Made by a program: the position numbers and the translations under genes. This document shows, in pieces, positions 1-12,277 of a stretch of DNA of 64,000 nucleotides. The DNA is from Cyanophora paradoxa (Eukaryota; Glaucocystophyceae; Cyanophorales; Cyanophoraceae): assembly GCA_004431415.1 (NCBI GenBank), contig QPMI01000195.1, positions 1 to 64,000 on the forward strand, read 5' to 3'. Within the stretch, counting starts at the first letter, position 1. Each line of letters opens with the position of its first letter. The notes below the pieces were generated by a model. It saw nothing but the letters and a program-made list of their open reading frames with translations. It was not told where the DNA came from and did not search any database.

Positions 1-3000
1 GGGGCGACGAGGGCGAGGCGGTCGCAGGCGGCCCAGCACATGACCGCCGAGAAGGTGTGCACCGGCTGCTCGGCCGCCCGGAACTCCCAGATACCTGCCC
101 GCCCCCCCGCCCCCCCGCCCGCCCCGGTCCCTCGTCGACGTCGTCCCGCGCTGGCGACACGGGCACCGATGTGGCCAGCGCCGGTGCGCACCGGCGTCCG
201 GCTGGTTGAAGCGGGCGGCGGCCTACAACAGCGGTCATAATAATCAGAGTTTAGCGGCACGTGCGAGACGGCGGGCGGGCCGGGCGTGGCGGGCGCGCGG
301 GCGTATTTCTTCTTAAAGACCGCCTAGGTTTTGGGCGGGGTCCGCGGAGGCGCGGGGGGCGGGCCTGCATTCCCAGCCGCTCGAGGGACTCAAAGAGGGC
401 GACGTCTCCCGGCCTGAGAGGGGGGGGGGGGGGGGAGCGCTCAGGAAGCAGGGGGTGCAGGAGGGGGTTTTAAGCCTTTAATTGGGGGGGGAAGGGGGGT
501 TGGGGGGGGGGGGGGGTGGGAGGAGGAGGGGAGCGCGCTTCGAGAGGCGGGCATCGAAGAACGCCTGGGTACACGCCAGCACCACCGCGCCATACACGTC
601 GTTCTGGACCTGAAGGGGGGGGGGGGGGGGGGGCCGACTCACATCGATCCTCTGTGGCTATCTAAAGCGAGGAGGCGGTGGGGTACATACGTACCTGGGT
701 GTAGGCCTCGTTGCCGATGCGAACGGGGCCCTGCCCACGGTACCCTGCGCGGGAACGTCCCCGAGAGCGGAGCGGGGTACGCAATTCGAGCCGCACCGAG
801 GAGGGAGGTGCAAATTTTCTCGTCGAGAGCCGAACCGGACTCGAGACCGAGCCCGTAGAGCGGCTGCAGGTACCCGTCCTCCGACGCTGCGCCGCGAGTT
901 CGGATTTCTACGTATACATTCTAAAGCGGTCCGCGACGGAATCGAACCCGCGACGAGGTTCGTGATGTAGCGGAGGTAGTATTCCATTGTCTTCGTGTCA
1001 CCCTGTACGGAGGGGGGTATGGGAGGTCGGGCTTGGGGCCGGTAGGGCTTCCGGGGCGGGGAGCGCACGAGGCGGGACAGGGCCGTAACGGTAAAGAACG
1101 AATCGCGGAGCCAGTTGAAGCGGTAGTCCCTGCCAGAGGATGAGGTACGGGGTACGCATTCAGGGGGTAGAGAACGAGTTTCGTGCGGGGTACAGGGCGA
1201 GGACGGACCAGGTGCGCCCCGCCAAATCGCCCGCCTCTGGGATGGAGGTCGTGTGCGCCGCTGCCGGTTGCAATCAGCTTTTTATCGAAGGTCACGGCTG
1301 CTCGTGCAGGGAACAGGGGTAAGCGGACCGACGACGGCGCCGGTCGACTCGTAGCAGCAGAGCTTCAGTGTGATCGCCGACCGGATCACCTGTGCGGGTA
1401 CCCCCCGGGTCGGAGGTCCAGGGGCGCAGCGAGTCGGGCGTTCGGAGATGATAAGAAGGGGTAAGGGGTGGGGAGAGGAAACGGGAGATGAGAAGAAGGG
1501 GTAAGGGGGGGGAAAGAGGGGGTACCGCGTCCTGCCACTCGAGGGGGATGGAGAGGAAACGGGAATACTGCGTTTGGGGGCCGGGTGCAGGTTGGGGGAA
1601 GGAAGCGCATGCGCAAACGGGGTCCGGCGCATGCTAAAGGCACCTGCTCGCGCCAGTAGAGGCTGGTCTCTTCCAGGAATTCGCGCCCTACCTCCCGCGG
1701 CGTCTTGCTCAGCGGCTGCCGCGGAATTCATGATCAGGAGGCAGAACGGGGGGGGGGGGGGGGGCAAGAGGGGAGGGGCGTACGCGCCTCGTCGGGACCG
1801 AGGACGAGCGTGGCGGGCTCGACGCAGAGGAAGGGTACCTCGTCCATCAGGAAGCGCGCCGCAACGCCCTGGGGGGAGGGGGAGAACGGGGGGGTGGGAA
1901 AAGGGGGGGAGGAAAGGAATTCCCCGGGTCGGCGAAGGGGGGGAGGGCCGGAGGAGGGAGGTCGGGGTACGGACCTCGAGGGTGGCGCGGAGGTTCTTGC
2001 TCGCGTCCGTGTGCATGAAGCGCACGTGGTTGCTCCCTCTGCGGGGGGTACACGGTCTGAGGCAGGGGAAGGGGAGGGGCGAGCGGGGTACGTTGCGCGC
2101 ACGAGACGCGGACGGGGGCCGTGGCGCCGTAATCAAAGGTCTGTGTGGGAGGGGGGAGGAGGGCGGGGGGCGCCCTCGTATGATCAGCAAGGATGAGACT
2201 GGTCGGGGGTACGCATTGCGGGCGCCACCAGGCTGCCGCAGGGGGCCAAGGGCGCGAGCGCACAGGCCGCAGGCGGACGACGATACGACACGGCTTGGAG
2301 GTCAGCGGCCGCAGGATGCGCACGAACTGAGGCCGGCCGGCCGTAAGAGGGGGGGAGGGGGGGGCGGGGAAAGAGGGGCTGGGCGGGAGTACAGGGCCAC
2401 CTGCTGGGACGGAACGTGCGCCATAGTGCGAAAATCGGGGAGCGAAGTCAAGGACTGGGGAAAAGGGGAGGGGGGGGAGGGTGGAAGGGAGGGAAGGGGG
2501 GGGGAAGGGGGGGGCGAGTTGATTAGAGTCACGGATGATCAAAAGTCAGGAGACGGGGCCGGCACCCTCGAGCTCAGCCCCGTGCGTGTCACGGAGGACA
2601 GTGCGAAGGATGGCCGTGTTGTGGACGTACCTGGGAAACAGGTAAGGGGGGGGATCGTGGACGCAGGGGTACCGCAGCGCGATTCGAATGCTCGACATAC
2701 CCCTGCTCGGTGGAGGCGAGGTCCTGGACGCAGACGTCGAAGAAGCCGGCGGCGGGGCCCGGGGCCGGCGGCGGGGGCGGCGAGGCGCGGGGCTCGGGTC
2801 GGGGCCGCTGGCCCTTCATCGGTTCGGATAGGCCGCCGTTGATGAGGCAGTTGAACACCGGGTCCCCTGCGCGTGTATGCGCGCCGGCGCGCGCCGCTCG
2901 AACGGCCGTTCACGCCGAGGCGCGCGCCGGGGCGCGCGCGTCGCAATCGCACCGTCGAAGGAGGGCAGGCACATCCAGACGTAGCGAGCGTGCCGGTCGA

Positions 3001-3190
3001 TGAGAGCTGCCACCTGGCAGTTACCTGCGCACGCACACGCGCGTCGGGCCGGCGCCGGGCCTAGGCCTAGAAAATCGAAGAGACAAGTTTTAAAGCACCG
3101 ATGACGAAGAGATCGAGGCTGTTCGTGATGACCACGTCGTGGGGAAAGCCGCCTTTCGTCGCGGCCTTCGAAGATGCTGCAGCAGCTGCA
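1..3190 (-). CDS. GH15-family glycoside hydrolase (trehalase/glucoamylase-like), 3' end outside window
   Basis: The spliced exons follow a GH15 protein of the type that begins with a trehalase-like N-terminal domain. In order on the minus strand: VVITNSLDLFVIG, then NCQVAALIDRHARYVW and the CLPSFDG/DPVFNCLING pair (3018-2840), GFFDVCVQDLASTEQGY, TAILRTVLRDTHGAELE, the FLEETSLYWREQ and IPLEWQDAV segments, VIRSAITLKLCCYESTGAVV (about 1390), HTTSIPEAGDLAG, DYRFNWLRDSFFTVTALS (about 1130), EYYLRYITNLV, GYRGQGPVRIGNEAYTQ (about 730), QNDVYGAVVLACTQAFFD (about 600) and GIWEFR followed by HTFSAVMCWAACDRLA (90-5). The GIWE glutamate is the family's catalytic acid position. The splice phase across FVIG|NCQ and SFDG|DPV is consistent. 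No transit peptide or signal peptide was seen. The first exon is unresolved upstream of about 3190, and the C-terminus lies beyond base 1. Substrate (trehalose or an alpha-glucan) cannot be told from the sequence. Confidence 0.85.
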
Positions 3191-4282
3191 GCCTGGACGC
3201 GTACGCGCGCGCCGTCCGCCGTTAGTCTCGATCCATGCCCTATAGCTAGCTACAGGCCTTCATGTGGACATCAAAGCTTGAGCGTCCGCACCTGCATTGC
3301 GCTCCCGCGGCCGGGCACTGCGCTTGCAATTGCGGCAGCGGCTTCGCGATCGGCTGGCGGCTGGGCTGTAGCTATAGCTGGCGCGGACATCCTTGCTGCT
3401 CTAGATTCCTAGATCTTCGAATACTTCCGATCGCGCGAGCGACTTGTTCACGAGCTGCAGTGTGCCACGCGGACGGTGAGATCAATTGCAAGCTGCTGCT
3501 GCTGAAGTGCTGATCATGATCTGCGAATCTTGCGTGATCTATAGGCTATAGCTGCTGCTGTTCCGAGGTTGAATGATGCTTGATCGCGTTCTGAAAATTC
3601 TGAACGATGGATCCACAGGCTGGGGTACAAACACATGCATATGCACTGAGCTCAGCCGCGCCTCAGCGGCTAGCGCTGTTAAAACGTTGACGTTTGCGCA
3701 CTGCGCAATGCGTATGCGCAGCGGAGCCCAGCCGGTGCGCGTGCCGCAGCCGCGGACAGGCCGCGCGCGGCCGCGCGCGCGCGCACGTGCACATGTACAC
3801 ATCCGATGATCGCGATCGCATGCGCATGCGCACGCGCGCATCGACGGGGGGGCCGCCGCCGGCGCCGGCGGCCCGCGCGCACATCGGCGCTGCAGCCGCG
3901 TATACGTAAACGTATACGTAGGCGCCACTCCACTGGCCACTGGGCCAATGCTTGCAATTGTAGCTACGCGTACATAGACGGAGAAGTCCCGATCGCGAGC
4001 GAGCGCCGCCAGCTCCCGATCGCGAGTGACCTGCAGCTGCGAGCGCGCGCCGCCAGGGCGAGCTTAGGGGGGGGTACAACGGCGAATGACCAACCATGAC
4101 GCCCTCGGGGGCGGCCGCGCCGGCGTCGGACCGGTACCAGAGGACTACGTATATATACGCGGACCTGCGGGGGGTGGGGGGGGTGCACGTGGGGGGGGGG
4201 GGGGGGAAGGTTCAAAGAATTCGAAGAAGATAAAGGAGGAAGAGGCGGGTACGGGATGTTCGGGGGAGGTGGAGATCTAGAT
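3191..4282. other. Gene-free stretch, palindrome-rich
   Basis: No convincing exon on either strand. It may hold the 5' exon and promoter of the GH15 gene. The DNA is dense in short self-complementary words (GCGCGC, GCATGC, TGCGCA, CGTATACG) and has a poly-G tract near 4190-4206 on the plus strand. Confidence 0.5.
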
Positions 4283-4852
4283 CTAGAGCAGGGCGAGCTG
4301 GACGGACGCCGCCACCGCCTGCGGGAGGGGCCCGGGGGTACGGAGATCACTCGCCCGCGAGGGGTACGGGAAGGCGGGCACTGAGACGGGTGCCTCGTGC
4401 GCGGACTCGTCGTCGTTCCGCCCCTGAGGATCGAATTTGTTAAAATTCGAAATGGGTTCGAATCCGGCCAGGAGCCGGGAGCGCGGCGCCGGCGCACCGC
4501 CTGGGATAGCTTGCCGCGGACGAACGCCAGCGCGGCCCTGCGGGCGGGGGGTACGCCTCGCGCCCTGGACGAGAGGCGGAGGCGGGGGTACGCGATTGCT
4601 CCGCACCGGTAGGCGGCGGTCGCGTCCCCCGCGCCGCAGCGGGCGGGGCCGCAGAGGACGGCGGCGGGGCGGGCGGGGGAAGAGAGGAGCCGCAGGGCGA
4701 GGCCCAGGGAGGGGGGGAGGAGCTGGTCCGCCTGCCCCACGTACACGTACGCCTCCGACTGCGCCGAAAATCTAAGAATAGAACGGAAAGACGGGGCCGG
4801 GGGAGGGGGGGTGGACGTGGAAAGGGGGGAGGGGAACTTCATGCGCACGGCC
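4283..4852 (-). CDS. Small uncertain protein, possibly FKBP-like
   Basis: Four short exon-like pieces with plausible splice sites occur on the minus strand: AVRMKF after a CAG acceptor near 4852; SEAYVYVGQADQLLPPSLG followed by LALRLLSSP (about 4762-4610); AALAFVRGKLSQ (about 4535-4500); and a last exon AVAASVQLALL ending in TAG at 4283-4285. The pattern of a short beta strand, then 'LLPPSLGLALRLL' and 'AAVLCGPARCGAGD', recalls the central part of an FKBP domain (glycine- and proline-bounded helix followed by a strand), but no catalytic set could be confirmed. It lies between the 3' end of the P-type ATPase and the 5' end of the GH15 gene, all on the same strand. It could equally be spurious coding potential in GC-rich DNA. 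Confidence 0.3.
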
Positions 4853-5267
4853 CTGAGGGAGTGGAGAAGGCCGATCGAGGAGGCGGGGGTCGGCGGGGGT
4901 CGGCGCCCCGCGGGCCGTTGGGGCCGGCGAGCCTCAGGAGGGGTAGCCCCCTCAGTGCTAGGGCGCGCTGGTGTCGACGTCTAGATCTTGAGACTCTGTG
5001 AGTGGTCGGAATTCGAACTGATCGCGGTCGCGATCGTCCCGGAAATTTCGCATGCGCGGCCGCGCGCGGTCGCGATCGTCAGCGGCCGCGGCCGCGGCAG
5101 GCATGCGCATGAATATGCATCTGAAATTATTAGAACCGTCTACGAATTCGAAATACCGCATCCCTGTTAATATTTGTAAATCAGGTCCACATGCATATGC
5201 ACGCGCTGGGTTCTTTATTTCAACAGCGTCGAATTCGAGTTCTTTCGAATTCGTGATCGGGTCGACG

Positions 5268-8200
5268 TCATTCCTCGCGCCGCAGGGGCAGTGCGCGCAG
5301 CTCGAGCGCGACCGGCGCCCGCCCCTGGATCACCGGAACGGGTGCCGGCCCCGTGCCGGCGCCGGCGGGGCGCGGGGCCCCCGCGGCCGGCGGCCCCGGG
5401 CCCGGCACGCGTGCTCCTCCGTCGAGCGCGGACGTGTTTTGCAGAGAGGGGACGCTGGCCGCGGCCGTCGCCGCCGCCGCGGCCGAAGGAGAGGGCGGGG
5501 CCCCCAGCAGGCGGCGCTTGCAGGCCTGCGCATGCGGACTTAGTTCGAGCCCAAGCTCCCAGTGCGCTGACCCGGGGGAGGGAGTGGGGGGCCCTGGGGG
5601 AAGTGGGGTGTGGGGCGCGCGGGGCCGGGAGGGGGGGGAGGGGGGGGGGGCAGCCGGGGCGCGCCTTGTACCCCTCGCTGAAGAGGAAGAGAAGAATGAC
5701 GGAGCCGGCGAGGAGAGCCCACTCCCACGAGATGGGCGCCAGCCCGAACACCTGTACATGTACCGGTACCCCCCAGTAATTATGAGAGTGCGCCTCTAAT
5801 CCTAGGATTTTGCCACTAAACGGCACGTGCACGTGCACGCCTCGTCGTTAAGAACGGGGATGTAGAAAAGGCCAGCCTGCGAATTTCGAAAATATCACGA
5901 TCAGAACATACAGATCAGATCGGATCAGATCAGTTCAGATCAGTTCAGATCTGGGGGGGCCGGGGAGGGTCGGGTCGGGCGGGCCGTGAGGGCGAGCGGC
6001 GCCAGCACCGCGAAGAAGAGCGGCCTGCGGGAATACGCGAATCGATATCAGTTCATGATCAGTTCAGTTCAGTTCAGTTCAGATCTGATCTGATCGGATC
6101 GGATCGGATCGGATCGGATCGGATCGGATCGGATCGGACTCGATCCGAGGAGCGCGGGGCCGCGCGCGGGCGCGCCGGGCGGGGCGCCAGGCCTGGCGGA
6201 AGACGGAGAGGCGGGGGTGGCGGATCAGGAAGGCGAGGCCCAGCAGCCTGCGGGGCCGGGCCGGGATCGGCGTCGACCGGACCGCGATCATGTGAGCCGC
6301 GCGAGGCTACAGGCCGAAGGGGGGCGCGATCTCGCGATCGCGACCGCGCACGTGAATGTGAGGGAGCCGAAGGCGGCGCTGCGGGCCCGCGGCACGTTCT
6401 CGCAGCCGGGACCCTGCGCACGCGCGCGCGCGCCCCCCGTCCGCCAAGGAAAGTGAGAGAGGGGCAGGCTAGGCTAGCAATAGGGAGAATTAATATTTTG
6501 AAGGAGGCCTATAGCTAGGGCATTATAATTGAATTCGCTCTCGGAAGACTTCGAAATTTCGAAGGCCACTCGAACTAGACCTAGACCTCGATCTAAAAAG
6601 AGGGGCACATGTAGCTCGAGGAGGGCGGCGCACGTCCGAGTACGAGTCGCACTCGACGCCGTAGTCGCCGTCGTAGTACCAGAATATGACCTGGCGCCCC
6701 GCCCCGCCCCGGCCCGCCCCGTCCCGGCCGGCGTTAACGTTGCATGCGATCGGGCATTCGAAGGCGCTGGCGAGCGATAGCGATGCGTCGCAATCGCAGG
6801 CTGGCGGGGCCAGCCTGCGCGCCGGGGCCCCGCCCCGCCCTGCGCGCCGCGCCGCGCGGCCGCGGGCCCGGCTGGCTATAGCTAGCGCGCACGACGCAGA
6901 AGGAGGCAAGGGAGAAGGCGCCCATGGCGAGGCCGTAGGCCGCCGTGTCTGCCACCAGCTGCCGATCGCGAGCGAGGCGCGGGCCGAGGCGTCGGATTAT
7001 TCGAGTTCAGCTTCGAAGCTTAAGAAGTTCAAGCCTAATTATAAGATCTAAATTAAGAGGCCAGGGCCAGGGCCAAGGCCAGGGCCCGGGGTGGAGAAGC
7101 TTAAGAAGCTTAAGAAGGGAATCGGCATCGGACCTCGGGGGTGAAGAGGCCCTCGACCGCCGACTTGGGCGGCCTGCTCAGGTGCGCTCAGACGCGCTCA
7201 GGTGCGCTCAGACGCGCTCAGACGCGCTCGAGTGCACGCGCTCGATTTTAGCTGGTTAAGCTGGCGCCGGGCCCGTCTCTCTGATAAGCCTCTAGTAAAC
7301 CATGTTGATAAGCTTATAATCATATGCATAGTATATGAAAGCCTCCGGTCCTAAAGACACTTTGATGCGCCGAGCCAGCCCGCGCCGGCGCCGAGCCGGA
7401 CGCACAGGAGCATGAGGTCGGGCGAGGCGGCCTCGGCCCCCAGCGCGATGTCCGCCGGCGTCCCCGTCACCTGCGGCCGGCCCGGCCGTCGCGTCGCTTC
7501 TGGGGTGGGTGGGGGGGGGGGGGGGTATCCCGGAGCAGTGGGAGGGGCAGAGAAGGGGATGGGTACCATGTTCAGGTAGAGAACTTGGATGGCGGTCATC
7601 GGGAAGACGTACCCCTCCCTGCCCGAGGGTCGGCCGCGGATCAGAGGCTAGGGCGCCCCCTCGATCGCGAGGGGCGAGGGCCCGGGCCCGGGGCCGGGGC
7701 CGGGGGCGGGGGCGGGGCGGGGCGGACGCGGCGGGGTCATCCTGCTTGGGGAAGGTCCCGAAGACCAGTCCGACAACCAGCACGATCACCTGGGCTCATG
7801 ATCAGAGCTAGAGCTAAGAATCCAAGCTTACAAAAATTAACGGGCCGCGGCAGGCCTAGGGCGGCGAGCTCGAATCACAGCGCTAGCGCGAGGAGGGGGG
7901 CCGGCCGCGGGGCCGGGGCCGGGGCTGGGGCTTGGGGCACGGGGGCACGGGACGGGCCTCGGCGACGTTGCCGGAGAGGAGGTGCACGAGGAACTTGACG
8001 ACGTTGGCGAAGATGCGCCGCCCGTCCTGTCCCCCCCCCCAGAGGGGCCCCGTCAGGCCCAGCTGCAGGCAAGGCCCCCAGCCGATCGCGATCACGGGCG
8101 GCCTGCAGCTGCCCGCCTGGCGTGCGGGCGCTGGTATACATATATATGGGGTTGGGGATCCCGCGGCCGGAGGGACGAGCTCGAGGGGGCCGGGGGCCGG

Positions 8201-11200
8201 GGGCCGGGGGACCGGGCGGGCCTCGACGGCGGCGACGATGGATGCGAAGTTGTCATCCGTCAGCACAATGTCCGCCGCCTGCGCCCCGCCGGCTCGCGAT
8301 CAAAAGCAGCGGCCGGCTCGCGATCAAAGGCAGCGCAGCGCTCAGGGCGGGGCGCGCGCGGGGCGGGCGGGCGGGTCGGGCAGGGGCGGGGGCGGAGGCG
8401 GGCCTCCTTGGTGACGTCGGAGCCGGCGAGGCCCATCGCGATCCCCACGTCCGCCTGCGCGCGCACGCACGGCCTCGATTGTCAGGTCGCAGGCTGCAGG
8501 CAGGCCGTCGACGTCGACGTCGCGATCGCGATCGATCGATCAGCGACTCGCGATCGTATACGTACTCGCCTTCACGATCGACGGAGCGTCGTTGACCTGC
8601 TCAGGATCGAGGCCTAGGTTAAGCTTAATTTATAATTATAAGCTTCTCAGGGTGGTCGCGGGCTCGTCTCGCGATCGGCTCATGATCATGATCAGATAAT
8701 TATCTAGAACGTCGGCGCGGCGGGTCGACGTCGCGATCACGATCAGGATCGCCATCCCCCTAGCTATAGGCCTAGACCTCTAGATCTAGATCTGCCCCCC
8801 GCGCACCCCGTCGCCCGTCATCGCCACTACGCATGCGGGGCGGGGCGGGGCGGGGCGGGGCGGGGCGGGGCGGGGCGGGGGCGACGTCGGCATCAGTGCG
8901 GGACGGCGGGGGGCCGGCGCGCGGGGCGGGGCGGGGCGGGGCGGAAAGCGCGCCGTAGGCCTTCCGCCGCTTGAGCGCATCGACAAGCTTCACCTGTTCG
9001 CTCGCGATCGCGATCGGGCGGCCGCGATCGCGATCGGGCGGCCGCGATCGGGGGGGGGGGGAAGGGGTAGGGGGGGTAGGGGGGCGACCTTCGAGTCGGG
9101 TGAGCAGCTGTGCGGGATTCCACTTTATGTAAGTGGAGCTCGGGCCCGGGCGGGAATTCGAAGTATAAGCTTTTTTAAGGCGAGCGCTAGCTAGGCACGT
9201 GCACGGGCGCACCGGGCAAGGACCAAGGGAAGCTGCGGCATGGCGTCCTCCTGCGGACCACTCGGACGTCAACGCGAACCCTCGGACGTTATAATTATCG
9301 AGAAGCGGGCCCCGTGATATCGATGCTGTCAGGTGGCGCTGGTTGGAGGCAAGTTATAAGGGGACAGGGGTAGCAGCGTTGTTTATTTATCCCAAACGCA
9401 TTGTATTAAATTATTCCGGGATCCGGATCTAGATCTTGCTCTTCTAGATCTATATTATTATTATTGTTACAAACTTAGAGGTCTCGGGCCGCGCCTGCTC
9501 CGACGTCAGAGCGTCGAATTCCTGCGGCGATCGGGGGTTCATGATCATCGAACCACTTGCGATTGCAATTGCGAGCTCGAGGGGCGAACTCGAAATTGAG
9601 TGCGTATATATATTTATAGCGGCAGCTGCGGGCACGCGCAGGCGCACGGTGGCGGTCATGACGAGGCCGGCGCGGCGGGCCTCGGCGGGGTCGAGGCCGG
9701 GCGGCACGATCCCCACCTGCCGCGCGATCGCCCCCGCCTGCCCATGGTCGCTTGTGAATAGGATCGAATTCAACAATTCGGCATCCGAATATAGTCAATC
9801 CGAGTTCGAATTCGAATTTGAAGCACCGTGGAGGCGTGGTCGCCGGTGAGCATGTGGACGGTGATGCCGGCGCGCTGGCAGGTGGCGACCGAGGGCGCCG
9901 TCTCGGGCCGCGGCGGGTCGTAGATCCCCACCTGCGCGCAGATCGATGGATCGTTAATTAATATTGCAAACGTTAACTGAAAAGGCAGCCCGCCGCAGGA
10001 TCCGGGGCCCGGGACCCCTGATCATGATCATGATCATGAGTGAAGACGGGGACCCGGCCGCGGGGAACCTTGATAGTAATTCATAAGGGAAGATACCGAT
10101 CGGAAGCTGTACGCTTCAAGGGGCGCACGACGGAATTTGAGCGCTCGCTGACCATGAGCTTAATTATAAGCTCAAGAGGGAATATTAAATTCCAAGATGT
10201 AGACAAAGTAGAAGCTTTTATAAGGGCGCACGAGGGCCAGGAACGTGAGCCCGCCCTCCACGTCGGAGCGCTCGGGCGGCTCCGGCCCGCCGGCCGCGAG
10301 CGCGGCGGCGAGCGGGTGCGAGGGCGGCAGCTCGCGGCGGGCGAGGGCGAGCACCCGCAGGCCCCGCTCCGCCATCTGCGCGTGCGCATGCCCGGCACCG
10401 CGTCAGGCTTGACACAGCAAGCTCAACCAGGCCGGCGCCCGCGAACTTAAACGGCCCCCGAAAACGTGAACGGTTTCGATGACGGGGCATGCACAGCCGA
10501 CGAAACTCTGAGCAGCGAGAAACCGGGCGGGGTACGGGATCCGGACGCACGGTCTCGGCGCGGGCGAGGGTGCGCTCCACGAATCCCGCGTCCCCTCGAG
10601 CTCCCACCGGGAGGACCTTCAGCCGCGGTCAGCTGCACGTTTGCACACAGTGCGATGCGGACGCCTGCGGGCCGGCGCTTTAGCTAGAGCGCTCTGGGCG
10701 GGCGGGCCTGGGCGTCGGGGCCGGCGATGCGGGCGGAGCAGAGGCGGAGGACGACCTCGGCGGCCCCCTTCGTGAGCACCGTCACTGGGGCGCCCTGCGC
10801 GTGGCGCGCGCGCGGCGCGGGCCCGGGATCAAATCAACGACCGAATTTCAATCAGGTTAGAACTGCATTCTTGATCATATATATTGAAGGTTATTGTAAA
10901 CTCTGAAAGATGAAAGCCTGCAAAGGAAAATCGCACGGCCTCGGGACCGACGATAGCCACAGACATCCGCTGCAAAGCGTAACGGGAATGTTCAATTCGA
11001 GCGCGAGTCAATTACAAATAGAAATGGTTCGAGTTGGAACGTATTAATTATAATTATATATCTATAACTCGCGATCGTCGACGTCGACGGCGCTCCGTCG
11101 ACGTCCGGGGCCGGTGTCGGGCTTGGACCCGGGCCCCGGGCGGGCGCGCCTTGAGCGTCGAGTCGAAGTCGTACTGGTGGGCGACCCGCGCCCCGCCGCC

Positions 11201-11803
11201 GGCGCCGGCGCCGGCGCCGGCGCCGCCGCTTCCGCCTGCGCCGCCGCCGGCGCCTCCGCCGAGGAGCCCCCGCGGGCCACGCCGGCCTTCGCCGCCAGCA
11301 CCACCAGCGCGACCTCCGTCCTGCTCGCAATTAATATCTCAACGACATGAAATATTATGATTGATTTATACAATCGGATCCGTGGGGGGGGGGGGGGAAG
11401 GGGGGAAGAGGGGAAGGAGGGGGGCCGGGGGGAGAGAGGGCTGGGAGGGGCCCGGGGGAGGGGGGGGGGGGGGGGGGTCCGCACGGGTCTCCGGTGACTA
11501 CCCACTGCGCCGGCGCCGGCGCCGGGCCCCCGAGCGCTTGCGCGGGCCCCGGCCCCGGCCCCGCGGCCAGCCCGGATGCCGCAACCGGATTAATATTCAG
11601 CGTGGCCTGCAGCGGCGATATCGATCGGAGTCGGAACAGATCTAGATCTAGAGGGCTAGGACGACATGTGCAGCCGCGCCGGCGCCGGCGGCGGCGCCCG
11701 GCGCCCGGCGCACGTTGTTGCACAGGGCGGCACACTCCAGGGCGGAGTGCAGGGCCGCGTCCGAGTCTGACTCCGCGGGCCCCGCCGCGGGCCCCCCGCG
11801 CGC

Positions 11804-11835
<32 letters not shown>

Positions 11836-12246
11836 TGTGCCGAGCGCGCCGTCCTCCTCCAGCACGAACGAACCGACGGGCGTCGTCCCCTCGCCCGTCA
11901 CTGCGCATGCAGAGGCCCCTGCTCATTCCCGGCTGCAGGGCGGGGGCCGGCGCGGGCCGGGGCGGGCGGGCGCGGGCGGGCGCGGGCCCCGGAAGCAGCG
12001 CTCGGCCGCCACGTCCACAGCGACGGCCACCATCTTCCCCTGCGTCTGCGCACGCGCTTGCGCATTAAATTAAGAATACTGGGGCAAGTACTCGAAATTC
12101 TCGAGTCCGGCCGACGTCGACGTCGCGAGTGCACTATTCGAATTCATATTCAAATTTAATCTCAAAACGGTTCACCAGCGTCCCGGTTTTGTCCTGCGCG
12201 CGCGTGCGTGCGCGAATGAATGTTTACATTCGATTCCTTCTTAAAA

Positions 12247-12277
<31 letters not shown>

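Noticed and set aside
4450-4470. T-arm-like strings GGTTCGAATCC (also near 940, 34675, 36850, 43150, 60290) suggesting tRNA genes
   Set aside because: None has a matching acceptor stem, D-arm or anticodon arm around it. Most sit inside introns and reflect the general abundance of TTCGAA palindromes.
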